Source of the DNA: Paulownia fortunei
Taxonomy: Eukaryota > Streptophyta > Magnoliopsida > Lamiales > Paulowniaceae
Assembly (NCBI GenBank): GCA_019321725.1
Contig: CM033106.1
Coordinates: 25,966,118 to 26,030,117 of the forward strand
Direction of reading: 5' to 3'
DNA length: 64,000 nucleotides
A program made the translations under genes and the position numbers. This document shows positions 1 to 13,382 of the stretch, in pieces; the first letter of the stretch is position 1; every line of letters begins with the position of its first letter. The notes beneath the pieces are model-generated. The model was not told the DNA's origin and searched no databases. It saw only the letters and a program-made list of their open reading frames with translations.

Positions 1-744
1 CTCACACTCATTATCAATTTTCTAACTTCATCGCTGTCCATGAACATAAAGATTAGTTTGCTTCAAAAGGACTTCTTATAAGAAAATGAGAAAAAGTTTT
101 TGTTATCCAAGTTTTACAAATTTTTGACATGAATATTTTGATGTACTTTTGTCCTTAATATAACATGGTTATTGACTTATTATGATAAAATCATTTACTA
201 TGTTGGATTTTATTTTAAGTACAACAATTAAATGCACAATTACATCAAAAAATTAATAAAAAAATAATTAACAATTAACAATCAAATACCATCTACCAAC
301 AACCAACTTTGTGACTTCAGCAATGGCTCATTGGCTCAAAAATTGGATTTTATGTATATACCTTGGAGTTGGAATTAATTCTTAATTTTAAAATTAATTT
401 GACTTAATAATTACTCTTCCAAATTAATTATAGAAACCAATGTTGTGAAATTTGTTGGAATTTAAATAAATAGTGGCAGTGGGTTCACATATTTTGAGGT
501 CTATTGGACCCACGAGAACCACATGTAATTTAAGAGTTGATGAGTTAATAATTAAGTGAACTTAAAATTACGTCCCCTTCGGTTGATCACTTGAGCCCCA
601 TACATTTTCTGTGCCGTAGAACTAGGCCAACTCACAATTAGAAATTCTTTCTTTCAATCATATTTTGATTAGTATCATCATAAGTGCTATATCTGGACGA
701 GCCAAGAAAATAGATATCGGGGATAAAAAATAAATTTTGAATAA

Positions 745-1130
745 CCGTTAATTCTTAAAATTTATAATTTGAGTATTATTTAAGTTAATTTAAAAAAATT
801 CTGCAAAATCTCGCTTTCATAACAAAATTCACAAAATTTAGCTTTAAATTCCTAATTGATTCAGAAATAATTCAATACAAAATACTAAATTATTTTATAA
901 AATAATATATTTACGTGTGAAGATTTTGTCAGTAAAAATTATATAATTAAGTAAAATTATATATATATATATATATTTAAAATTTAAAAAAAAAGTTAGA
1001 ATAATATGATCTAATAAAATTCAAGAATAAATCATTTTATTAAAGAAAAAATGAGAGATTTTGTCACATATGAGATACATATATGAGATTCCAATATTTT
1101 ATGAAAATATCGTGTTTTATTTGAGTTTTT
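745..1130. repeat. Dispersed AT-rich repeat, copy A
   Basis: This stretch resembles 60400-60740 in the same orientation. Shared landmarks in the same order are a 'attcttaa' start, 'tattatttgaattaattt', 'caaaatctc...ataacaaaattca', a TA-rich tract, 'ataaaattcaa.aataaat', 'ttttattaaagaaaaaa' and 'atcgtgttttatt'. Similarity is well below identity, so both are old copies. No coding capacity or clear terminal repeats are visible. It is probably a decayed transposable element of unknown class. Confidence 0.6.
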
Positions 1131-4100
1131 TTTTTTTAAATTCAAATAATTTTGTTACTATGTCGATGTGAGATTTACTTAAAAAAAAAAGTAGATAAAG
1201 AAGTATTTCTAGCTTTTTTTTAGTGGGGAACAAATTTTTAAAATACAATAATTTTATAAAAAAATTATACTAATTTAATTTTTATATGGAGTTGAAAAGG
1301 TGACCACCGCCGCTAGCTCCGTCCACATCTTATACATAATTAATTGTAGACTACTTTTTATTTTATCAAATAAAAATCCTAAAATGAAAAGATAAAAAAT
1401 CAACGAGAATATATATATTTTGTTACTCAATATACTTCAAATAAAGAGTCCCTTCATTACTTTTTTTCACTTACAAAGAAATTATCCTTGAATTAAGTTC
1501 AAACTCGAGATAATTATAATTCATCGTTACCAGTACCTCCTTAGCTTGTGTACAATTTTTTTTTTACGGCGCGTGACATTCAATTTTAACAAATAACCTT
1601 AAATTTGAGGAAGAAAACTGAGTCACCATGTACTTAGAACAAGCACTTAAACTAGCTAAATCCATTTATTATTTTAGGTTGAGATTCTCATGATAGTTAA
1701 AAAATAATATTAAAAAAAAAAAAAAAAAAAAAAGACGACCAAATAGGATGCTAACACTAGTAACAGATTGGGAATGTACATAGCAAATATTACACTATAT
1801 TGTATGGATCATTTTCTTTTCAATTGATGATTATAGTATTAACTAAAGTAGAAATAGTATTGATTCAAAGTTTGGGATTTTAACTATTTATGTAGATTTT
1901 TAATTGTAAGCCCGATTTTACAATTTTAATGCAATGTAATTCTTGGATGAATAATATGTAACTGATCCGTATCCTTTTGTAACGGATAAAATTCATTATG
2001 GTGAAACTTTTGGATTTTAATATTAGACGTTGTATGACAATTTTGAATGTTTCATTGAATGGGTTATAGTGTTTAGAGTATTCTAGAAACATGTAAAAGT
2101 ATATTTAAATGTATAAAAATATGTAAAATGTAATCGCAAAGTTTATAGAAATAAATAGGAGTAGGATTATTTTGGGAATATCTTTTTATGATTTTAAAAT
2201 ATCTCTATATTTTTTTATTTCCACCATCCATTTAAGGTAGGTGAAAAGTATATAGATAAAATAAATTCTCATTTGCAAATAAGAAGGTATTTGGTTAAAC
2301 TTATAAACTCTTCAAAATGTGGTATAAGTTGTTTAAAAGTTTATAAACCCTCAAAAAGTGTTTAGTAATTTTTTTATAAAATAGTTTATAAGATAAAATA
2401 AAAAATAAAAAATAAAAACTGTTTTAGAGGATATAAATTTTTAAAAAAAGTATCTCAACCCCAACTTATTTTCAAAAAAAGATTTTATTTTAACAAATTT
2501 TTTTAATTTTGATAGTTTTAATTATAAAATTGTCATTATTAACATTTTAAATGCTCCATAATCTTATTTTATCCATAAACTTTAATAATTTATTTTTAAA
2601 ATAAGATCTAATATATTATAAGCTCCAAAACACGTGGTTTGGATCAAATTTATTCCTACATAATTGAAATCATTTAAAATTATAATCAACATCATTTTTT
2701 CAAATTCAAATTCTTAAATCCAATACAACACTTATTTTAGTTTCGGTCAATTAAATTATGGGAACATTAATTCTTGAAATGAAAAGTTGCATTGTCGGAA
2801 TCACATTGTGATTTAACATTACAACATATAGAAAATTTTCGAGTGATCTTCATTATTATTTTACATTAATAGTGTTGTTTGCATCAAACATTATGAATAA
2901 GATATTTGTCTATACAGTTATTTTTTACTACATATTCTAAATCATTCCCTCACATATCAAATTCATCACTTTCACTGGTCATGAGTACTTTGTATTATTG
3001 CAATTTTGAAGTAATTCTATTTTTTATGAACCAAAAGAAAGTTGAAAGAGTCTTCCTAGTTTTATGTCCTGGAATTGAAATTGATATTATTTAAATTGAC
3101 TATCGATATATGTTTCAATATATTATTCACCGTATTAAAAATAAAATTCCAAAATAAAAATTCAATATGGCACCGACGCATTTTGAATAAGATGATTGGG
3201 TGTGATTTTTTTTTCATGGTTTTATAAAAATTTAGGGTTGAAAAAAATTAAAAATAATTGAAAAAATAGTGGTGCATCATCCAAATTCATATTCTCTTCT
3301 TTTACATTTCCTTTTTAAAGTTAAGAGTCATTTTTTTTTTTCACAATAGCATAGTCCATAAATCAAACTAATAGAATCTAACACCATATAAAAATCTTTT
3401 TTCGTTTTTACTCGTACATATGTCTTTTTATAAATTTTATTACCAGTTCTATAAATACATTTTTGGAGCTTTTGGCCGTGTTTGAGTGGTGTTGTGTCCT
3501 AAAATTTTCAAAAATTAAGGGGAAAAAAAAAAAAGAGATAAAAGATAAAAGAACAAATAGAAGTGAAAAAGATGGCAGACAAAAAGGGACAAAAGCATTG
3601 GCTTATGACTTGGAATTCCACCAGTACCAAAGACTTTAGACCCCACAAATTGACCAGGTCCAGTACCATAATAATGTCTAAGATTAACAAAAAGATTAAA
3701 TAGATTTCCTCTATCTAGGTATACACGAAACCCATTAAGGCCACAGCCCATATGCTCCCTTAATTTTTGGGAAAAGTTCCCTCTTGGTCTTTGTGGCCAA
3801 AGATGGATTAAAAACACTATTTAAAAATTTTACTTTTCCCCTCAAACTAAGAAATATAAAATACATATATATATTTTTTAATTTTACTCATCTTTTAAAA
3901 TTATTTTAGATAATATAGAGTTAAAATTTTAATTTTATTTGAACTTATTATTATAAAGTAATTAGTTTAAACTAGATCGAGAATAAGATGATGTAATTAT
4001 ATTCTATATTAAAGCAGCAATTTTTATTTAATAAATTAACTTACTCATAATTAAAGTAAATAGTTTTTGAATAATTGTTCGTATAGAAAAAGCTTGAAAA

Positions 4101-7100
4101 AACTTTTAATTAAAATGGTGAATTTACCAAAATCAACCTATAAGATAAAAAATATTTTAGGACACGAGACAACTCTTTCTAAAAATTTCGACAAAATAAC
4201 ATCATAATTTCGGGAGAGGGGTTGCCTCCTCATAAATGGGGCTAATTCTCTAGATTTAATATTGTTTATTTTTCCACACGATTTCTTCATTTTCCAAATG
4301 ATTGTTTCATTCAAACTAGTCTTATGACTATTAATTACTTATAATTTAAGATATTTACGAATCAAATTAGTTTATTAGATAAATATTATTTAAAAAAAAA
4401 TAATCTAAGTATAAAAATCAGCTATTGCAATTTATAATTGTTCTAATTTAAAATTATGTTGTTAAGTTTAAACAATAATTTTAAAGTTTCACCATTTTCT
4501 CAAATATTTTGCAAAGAGAGATAAAATTGAAAATAAATTATGCTCTACTAGTTTGAGGGAGCAAAATGTATATTTTCATAGTTTGAGAAGGCAAAGTATT
4601 ACATGCATATAGTTGTGGGGAGCAAAGTGAAACTCACCCTAAATTTAGAAGATAATGTTAGTTTACTTTTTACTATTAAACAATTACTAGTTTCAAATGA
4701 ATTTTATTTTGTTGGTTTGAATATAATATAATTGATATAAAATATGATAAATTATTGGATATAAATTAATTTATTAATAAATATTATATATACTCTGTTG
4801 GATTATAAGAATAATACATTCCTATCAAATGTAAATTAATGATTTAAATTTATATGATAAATAAGTGGATATGATAATTAGTACAAATTTGCCCTTGTTT
4901 GTTCGGAACTCTAAGAAGCATGCTATATTCTTGGAAATAGAATTTGCTAATATACCTTACTATAGACGTTTACACTATTATAATATTATAAGAACATCAT
5001 GAAAAATATTACAATACAAGACATAATCTCCTGTAATATGAACAAAATTTCATCGTTATTAGGTGAATTATTCATATTTTGGCAAAAATAACATAATTTT
5101 AAAGTCAGATGAAAAAATAATTTTGTCACACATGTAAGAAAAGTGGATGATTCTCATGAGTAATAAGTGTCACTAAAATATACAACCATATCAACAAAAA
5201 AACAATTTAGTACATTGTGCTTCGAAATATGCTTCTAAACAAGCATTTGTGACAACACGCAACCCAAATATATTGATATATTTGTCCAGATAATATCACA
5301 GCTTCAAGTTAATTCAAAAATTTAAGTTCGCATTTACTTAAAATACAATTCTATTAAGTAAAAGCATATTACTGATAAAAAAATAAAATCTTAGTAAAAG
5401 TCTTTTATTAGTCTGAAAAAAAAAATCAATTGCAATAGCTTTTGAAAATCAATTGCAAACCAAAGTATTTCAACAAAAGTCACGGATTAGGGTTAGGATT
5501 TTCACTTAATTTATTTTTGCAAGAAAATATCCGGAAGAACCCAAAGTAATCGTGTAGTGGACAAAATGCATGAAGATTGAACACAAGTATATTAAACTAT
5601 ATTACATTTATATTAATTTTTCAGGACATGACTTTCACTTACTCGTGTGCAACGAAGGAAGTATGAAGATTGAATACAAGTAATCGGAACAAAGTGACTT
5701 CAATCACTCAGAGTGTCAACCCTAGGGCGCATGGGGTGTCCTCTAACAACTGCTTTGCACTCGTTCTTACTTTCCGAAAATGGTATCAAAACATTATTTA
5801 AGGCCACTTGAAAAAAAAAAAAAAAACTAAATTATGATATTTTTTCTTTATTATTCCAAATTATTTTTATGACTCGACTAAAATGATATTAATAATTCTA
5901 AGCAACGTAGAAAGTAACATCTTGCTAAGGAATGTTACACAGATAAACACCTTCAGTTTTTTCAATTTTTGATTTGGTTATGTGAGAAATTGTTTTGGAA
6001 CACCAGCAGCTGCTTCAGTGGACGAGGTATTCATTTTGGCAAGTCTTCTTTAAAGTATCTAGTAGGATTTTCAAATCTTCAAAAAGGCATATTATGTAAT
6101 TTTATATTAATTTTCAAGGATAAAATAGATATTTTGATGGTCGGTTTAAATATTGAGCTAACTTGGATTATTTAATCCACCCATAAAGTTGGGATTCATA
6201 TTAACCAAAAAATTTAAAATAAGACCGGGCCATATCAAGAAAAATATGTATTGAATCGACTTGATATTTAATAAAATTTGGACCAATACACAATAAGTAA
6301 AGGGGCCAAGAGTATTGGTATCTTTGACTTATGTAAATAACTACAAATCGAAAATGTAAACCAAGCAACAAGAAATTTTGCAAATGTAACATCTTGTCCA
6401 GTAGGGATGAGGATCTCTTTACTCATTAATGTGCATCATTGTCATACATATAAAACATCTTGCTCAATAATTTGCCCAAGTTGTTGTAGAAGAGGACAAA
6501 ATATGGTAATGTAGGGATTAATTGATACTAACATTTTAAACAATAGTTGATCGTTACGTTTAATATTATGTGAGACTTTTACATTATTAGAAAATATTTT
6601 ATAAATTATTAAACATGTTATCGAAAAATCCGGTCCACTCTCGAAAATTCTCTTAAATTATAAGACATGATTAATTAGAGAATGGGGGATATTTTTCCCC
6701 CTTTTCTTTTTTTAAATATTTTGATATTTTTGCAACCAAGCATTTCTTCACTACTGCCAAGGGAACCTGTGACAGATTTTTTATTGCCATATTTGTCCTC
6801 CCCTACACCCACCATAAAACCCAATCGCACAAGAGAATTTCTTTTTCTTTTTCCCAATTGCATTTGGGACCTTTGAAATCTCTTTCCAAATTCTTTTCTT
6901 TCTTTTCAACTTTATTTCCCTCTCTTTTCTCTTTATTTAAAAGAAAAAGAGTGCAATCTTTCCCTCCAAAAAGTGAAGAACATAACTACACAAGTATAAT
7001 TGAAGATGACCAATTGCTTTTCCCCCAATTAAATCAAACACCTTTGAGACAAAGCTTAGGGGCATCAAAGGGCTCGTGCCTCTTCTTTTCCTTAGGAGGG

Positions 7101-8229
7101 TGCCTCCTAGTCTTAGTCAAAACATAATAATGCCATTTCTTTGCAATACTCAATTGCTATTACACGATCATTTTGTTCCAAAATTATATGCAAATCAAAA
7201 ACCCTCTACGACTGGGATCGTATAATACATGTATGTGTTGTTTTTTAAGACAAATTTGATGTATCAGGTCCGCATAAATATGATCAAGAAAAGGTGTCAA
7301 TAGATGCTGTAGTGATAAAATATACTTGAACAAAGAATGATGAAACCGATAAGTAACCAAATAAATGGCTGAAAAAACTACATTTCATACACATTGATGG
7401 ATTCACAGAAGTCATCAATGAAATTACTTACCACGTTCCTGTGTCCTAATATTCCCAATTCTTTCCTTCCGTGCCATTTACATCTTAAAATTTTCTTGAA
7501 AAAAATGAGGTGCCAATTGAATTTCTCCACAGTTGATAAAACAGAGAGCACCTTAGCTAAGAATGCAGACAGCTACAAAAAACAGACTGCTTGAGAATTG
7601 TACTATACAAGAGAGGACAAACAAAACATAACATAACAATGTCTGTATCTTACCCTTTCAAAAAGTGCATGTCTTTGAGGGCAATACCTACTAGTTGCTC
7701 TTCCCCTAGTCACGTTTTCTGATGAAGGCAAATGATACATGCAATAATTGCACTGCGCATTTCACGAAAGAAATTCCAGTCCGAATCTGATTTGGCTGTA
7801 TCCAACCTATTTCGTAATAGTATAGTTTAATTGTCAAGTAAAATGTGAATCAGTCACGTAACAAATGCAAATTCATTTACGATACGATTGCATTAAGTAT
7901 ATCTACACAACATAAAGAGCCAAGCATTGCATTAGTAAAGCTATTTCACTCATTTTCAGTTTTATTGACAAATTTGTTTTATTCGTCGCGAATTAGCAGC
8001 ATAATTATGTTCCAAATATGGCTTCTTTTTCATGAAATGAACAACTTTAACTCCTCTTGAGTTAAAGTAGGTGGTTAATGATTATGGCCCTTTCAGAGTG
8101 AGGAGCTGCCCATTAATTTGACAAACAGAGACCCCTCAAAAGGGCACCTCTTGCCCTTGCCATGAGAGTTTTAAAGATGAGTGGAGCCAGCTTCAAATCT
8201 ATGACCAAATCCATATCTCATCTCTCTTC

Positions 8230-8256
8230 CACACACACACACATATGTGTGTGTGT
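8230..8256. repeat. Palindromic (CA)n/(TG)n microsatellite
   Basis: A run of CA dinucleotides passes through a central ATAT into a run of TG dinucleotides, giving a short self-complementary tract. It lies about 1.8 kb upstream of the receptor kinase start. Confidence 0.85.
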
Positions 8257-10090
8257 TTGTCTTATTTTTGGAACTTCTTATTAATAATACTAGAGCACTC
8301 TTTTTTCAAGTATAAAATAAGAGAGAGGGGGTGGGGTGGGGGTGTCATGGATTATCTTTTCTTTCTTTTGAAGTGGGAGATCAAAAGCAAAAGATTTCTC
8401 ATCTCTGCTTTTACTTTTCAGCCCTCTCTTTAGGACTATTCCATCTGATAAAGCTCAAACACGCATAACTATGTGAGAATTGGTCCCATCCCTGTAGGAC
8501 AAAGGCAGTGAAAAGGACCAAAGCAGAAGGAAATAAAAGCTTCCTGGCTGCTTCTTCCATGCAACCTATTCATACTACACAATTATATATTGATCATTCT
8601 TCAAAAACATTGTAATCATATATTAATAATCATCATCTTTTTTACTTCTCTTACATCCCACTGTTGTTGCAGGCACATGTCCCCAACTCCTTTTTTAGCT
8701 GTGGGAATTGCAGTTGGAAGCAGAAAATATTACTCTTGATCTGTACTAATACACATCAAAGTACACAAATTTTGTGTCCTCAAATACTGATTTTTGCATA
8801 CAATATTTCATAATACTGTGAACTGTGCTGCAAATGTGCCATGCTAATTAACTAGTGCACCAAGATTGAGGGATCACCATCAAGGTGATATATTCTTGCA
8901 TGAAAAAATAGATTGTTGGGGGATTTTTTGTGAACAGCAAACGCATCTTCTGATCATTTCCCAAAATCCTCTTCTTCAATTAAATATCAAGCAGCTTCTG
9001 CAGCACCTAAGTGGCTTTAGAGCTAAGCTAATTAAGTGTTCTAACAGATGAATAGGAAAATGGTTAACATGAATTGGAAAAGCAAACAATATCAATGAAA
9101 ATAAGCCAAAAAAAATTAAGGCGGATGTTCGCTTGACTATAGACAAGATAAAAACAGTTGAAAGGACCAGATTTTCAACAAGAAGACTTAACTAGATACC
9201 ATGCTGCTCCTAGGAGGGGGCACAAGGTGAATGTAACGCAGAATCGGCAATTTTTTTTGGCTTCAATACTGAACTGGTCCCAAAAATTCTGATGTAGTAT
9301 TAATTTTGTTTGCATGCATTATTGCTAAAAAATCATAAAATGCATACTTCTATTGAAAACTACAATGCCACTGTAAAGTTCTTCAGTTGTCATTATCAAT
9401 TTTGGGTCAATGATACTACATGAATATCTTTGTAACAGTGGCACGAATTGATTAGAATATAAACTTTCTCCCTTTAACTTGTTCCATGGAAAATCAGAAT
9501 CCATGGTTATCAGTTATCAGAAATGTGAAAACCACCTCAGCCAATCTTGATTGCTGAAAGTGCAATTTCATCATCTCTCCAAGAAAGATAAAGCTATCCT
9601 TTAGATTAAAGATGAAGGGTAATTCGGTCATATGAATAAAGAGGGAGCAAGAACAAAATGGGGAGAATCAACTTTACTTTTTTTGCCCCTAGTCTTTACT
9701 TTAAATTTCTGTTATCCAACGGCTGTTCTCCATCCACTAAAAACCTTCTTTTTAGTGTCCCCCACCCCCTCTCTCTTCCTTTGTTTAAGCTTATGATAAA
9801 CCTATGCATAACAAATTTAACTCCTAATTTGATCTTATTTATCTCTTATGATCTGAAAGGAAAAGAGTTTCAAGGAAAAGAAAAGGCGAGGCTTAGCTTC
9901 TACCTTGAAGTTGAAGACTCTTTTTTCAAGATGCTTGATTCTTTAAGCCTATACAAACTTGAAGTTCCTCAGATTCCCTCTACTTTCTTTCCCTTTTCCA
10001 GAAAATCCATTATCTGCCAGCCTCTTGAAATCCGTTGTTTGTTCTTCAAGTCCTTCCAAACTCGCTTTCTTTGAATATTTCCAAGAAAAT

Positions 10091-13000
10091 ATGGTGCTAT
10101 ACATTGTCTTAACACTAACATTCTTCTCACTTGTGGGCACTTCTGTTTCTTCCTCTCTCATTTCTGATTTTCACGCGTTAATCGCATTCAAACAAGGATT
10201 TCAGTACTCTAATTTGGCCATAAGCACTTGGAATTCTTCCAATCCTACCTCAGTCTGTTCGTGGAGTGGAATCAAATGCTTCCATGGCCGAGTAGTCTAC
10301 GTCAACATATCCAATATGGCTCTGTATGGCTCTGTTTCCCCTGAAATTTCAAGCCTTGACAAGCTGATGGAGCTGTCCATTGATGGAAACAACTTCACTG
10401 GCCAAATCAAGATAGAAAATATGAGCAGTCTTCGGTATCTCAACATATCAAACAACCAGTTTAGTGGGAATTTGGATTGGAATTACTCGAGCCTTGCCAA
10501 TTTAGAAGTGCTTGATGCATATAACAACAATTTCTCTGCTTACCTTCCAATAGGGTTGTTGAGTTTGAAAAATCTCAAGCATTTGGAATTGGGAGGAAAC
10601 TACTTCCATGGCAGAATCCCAGCAAGTTATGGGAATTTGGTCGAATTGGAGTACTTGTCACTGGCAGGAAACGACCTTCAGGGGAAACTTCCCAAGGAAT
10701 TGGGGAATCTCACTAATTTGAAGGAGATTTACTTGGGGTATTACAACCTTTATAAGGGTGGAATTCCAGGGGAGTTTGGGAAGTTAATGAATTTAGTCCA
10801 CATGGATCTTTCAAGTTGTGAATTGGATGGTTCAATCCCTTTGGAGTTGGGAAACTTGAAGTCACTTGACACTCTCTTTCTGCATATCAACCGACTCTCG
10901 GGACCAATCCCAAAGGAATTAGGTAACTTGACAAACCTTGTAAATCTTGATCTTTCTGTCAATGCATTAACAGGAGAAATCCCATATGAACTCATCAACC
11001 TCAAGCAAATCAGGCTTCTCAATCTGTTCATGAACAGATTGCATGGCTCAATACCGGACTTTGTCGCTGATTATCCTGAGTTGGAAACTCTTGGTCTTTG
11101 GATGAACAATTTCACTGGCATTATCCCAAGGAATCTTGGCCAGAATCAGAGGCTGCAGGACCTGGATTTGTCTTCAAACAAACTCACTGGTATAATCCCT
11201 AAAGACTTGTGTGCCTCAAAGCAGCTTAGAATCCTAATTCTCCGAATAAATTTTCTCTTTGGCTCAATACCAGAGGACTTGGGCACATGTTCAAGTCTTG
11301 TCAGGGCGAGGTTGGGGCAAAACTACTTGAATGGCAGCATTCCAAGTGGATTCATTTACCTCCCTGAGCTGAATTTTCTTGAATTGCAGAACAATATGTT
11401 GTCTGGACTCTTGCCTGAAAATGTTAATTCTTCGTCAAACCAAACTAAATTAGGCCAAATTAATCTATCCAACAATCAGCTTTCGGGACCCTTGCCGTTC
11501 TCCCTTTCAAAATTTTCTTCCCTCCAATTCCTTTTACTTAGTGGAAACAGTTTTTCTGGTCCAATCCCTCCTTCCATAGGTGAACTCCATCAAGCAGTAA
11601 CACTTGACCTTAGTGGAAATGTTCTTGCAGGTGAAATCCCACATGAAATTGGGAATTGTGTGCATCTCAATTATCTAGACTTGAGCCAGAACAACCTTTC
11701 TGGCTCAATCCCAGAAGAGATATCTAGTATCCGAATCTTGAATTACTTAAACCTATCGAGGAACAACTTGAGTGAGACCATACCCCAGTCAATTGGCTCA
11801 ATGAAAAGCCTCACAACAGCCGATTTTTCATTCAACAATCTCTCTGGCAAGCTACCCGAATCAGGCCAGTTTTCAGTCTTCAATGCTTCTTCATTCGCAG
11901 GAAATCCACAACTCTGTGGATCCTTGTTGAACAATCCCTGCAATGTTACAGCAATCACAAGCCCACCAGGAAAATCCCACAATGCATTCAAACTTATCTT
12001 TGCTCTTGGCCTGTTAATGTGCTCTCTAGTATTTGCTACTGCTGCTATCATCAAGGCCAAGTCATTCAAGAAAAGTGGCTCAAATTCTTGGAAGATGACC
12101 ACCTTCCAAAGGGTTGATTTTACAGTTTCAGATATCCTGGAATGCGTGAAAGATGGCAATGTGATTGGCCGGGGAGGAGCTGGGATCGTCTATCATGGCA
12201 AAATGCCTAATGGGGTCGACATTGCTGTCAAGAAACTCTTAGGATTTAACGGCATCCACAGCCATGATCATGGCTTCAAAGCTGAGATTCAAACACTAGG
12301 TAACATCAGGCACAGAAACATAGTAAGACTCCTTGCATTTTGCTCAAACAAAGATACAAACCTTCTCGTTTACGAGTACATGAGAAATGGCAGCTTGGGT
12401 GAGACATTGCATGGGAAAAAGGGTGGATTTTTGAGCTGGAACTTGAGGTACAAAGTTGCACTGGATGCTGCTAAAGGTTTGTGCTATCTGCACCATGATT
12501 GCTCGCCTTTGATCGTGCATCGGGATGTGAAATCGAACAACATCTTGTTGAATTCGAGCTTTGAAGCTCATGTGGCGGATTTTGGGCTGGCCAAGTTCTT
12601 GGTGGATGAGGGTGCTTCGCAATGCATGTCAGCAATTGCAGGGTCTTATGGTTACATTGCTCCAGGTACATTGTTTTTTCTTGTTCTATTCATGTTATGC
12701 AATGTTCATCTTGGAAAGAATATTAACTGACGAGGTAACAACTAAAAATACTTTAACATCTAAGAAATCAACCGATGCAAAACATCTAAGAAATCAACCG
12801 TGTCGGTAACAACTAATGTAGCTATTACTCAATTATGATAATTGATCTAACATTTTTTACATATATTGTACCAATGGCTAAGCTTATCACTAAAATGAGC
12901 TTGGTAATAAATTACTTGCTAAATTATTTCTCTATATCAAACTTACTGCAGAATACGCATACACCTTGAGGGTAGACGAGAAGAGCGACGTCTACAGCTT

Positions 13001-13382
13001 CGGAGTAGTCCTCCTCGAACTCGTCACGGGTCGCCGCCCCGTCGGCGAGTTTGGGGAAGGCGTGGACATCGTGCAGTGGATTAGATGTTCGACGAATTGC
13101 CGCATAGAAGAAGTCACTCGCTTCATCGACCCCAGGCTCACCGTCGTGCCTAAGGATGAAGCCATGCACTTGTTTTTTGTCGCCATGCTTTGCATCCAAG
13201 AAAACAGCGTGGAGCGCCCCACTATGAGGGAGGTGGTGCAGATGTTATCGGAATTCCCCCGCCGCTCGCCGGAATTCCAGTCCTCATCCTCCGCGATCAG
13301 CTACCAATTACAGCAGCAGCACAAGAACAAGAACCCTGATGAAAAAAGTCGAGAGAAAATTCGACAAGATCTTTTGGTTTGA
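10091..13382 (+). CDS. BAM3: LRR receptor-like serine/threonine kinase, BAM3 type
   Basis: This is a plasma-membrane receptor kinase of the CLAVATA1/BAM clade; BAM3 members perceive CLE peptides and act in phloem and root signalling. The exons are 10091-12665 and 12952-13382, joined in frame (CCA G|AA, giving Pro-Glu of the APE motif) into 1001 residues, the usual family length. The protein has a signal peptide ([16 protein letters not shown]), an LRR N-cap (about 25-65), some twenty LRRs to about residue 600, a membrane span at about 632-655 and a kinase domain from about 680. Kinase motifs are GRGGAG near 693, Lys714 (AVKK), His-Arg-Asp812, Asp830-Phe-Gly and APE at the splice junction, so it should be active. 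The frame is open to 9959, but the ATG at 10091 starts directly with the signal peptide and is preferred. The single intron in the activation segment is typical of the clade. Exon 2 is clearly GC-richer at third positions than exon 1. BAM3 is the best match from remembered family features; a BAM1/2 assignment is less likely. Confidence 0.95.
12757..12800. repeat. Short tandem duplication in the BAM3 intron
   Basis: A 20-base unit (acatctaagaaatcaaccg with a leading a) occurs twice, separated by a few bases, inside the 286 bp intron. It lies clear of the splice sites and probably has no coding effect. Confidence 0.75.

Larger units (their letters stand above)
1..9957. other. AT-rich intergenic region, no supported gene
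   Basis: About 10 kb of AT-rich DNA lies before the first gene. The open frames here are short, low in complexity and resemble no family I recognise, so none is called. It contains long A or T runs (for example near 1711-1732), a diverged dispersed repeat near 745-1130, and a small GC-richer patch at about 1303-1325. A CA/TG palindromic microsatellite lies near 8230-8256. The last kilobase becomes pyrimidine-rich and probably holds the promoter and 5' leader of the receptor kinase. I see no tRNA and no known miRNA sequence in it. Confidence 0.6.

Noticed and set aside
3508..3817. Overlapping minus-strand frames of 60 and 100 residues
   Set aside because: The peptide fragment (YGTGPGQFVGSKVFGTGG) looked briefly protein-like, but I recognise no family, the tail is low complexity and no splice partners are apparent.
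6675..7127. Cluster of short open frames on both strands
   Set aside because: Pyrimidine-rich low-complexity translation (Phe/Leu/Ser); no motif, and the frames shadow one another.
9658..10074. 138-residue open frame ending just before the BAM3 signal peptide
   Set aside because: It overlaps the BAM3 leader in another frame, has no recognisable motif and ends where the receptor kinase starts; taken as chance.
10750..12671. Several antisense open frames of 66-138 residues within BAM3
   Set aside because: They are mirror frames of the repetitive LRR and kinase coding sequence and show no family features.
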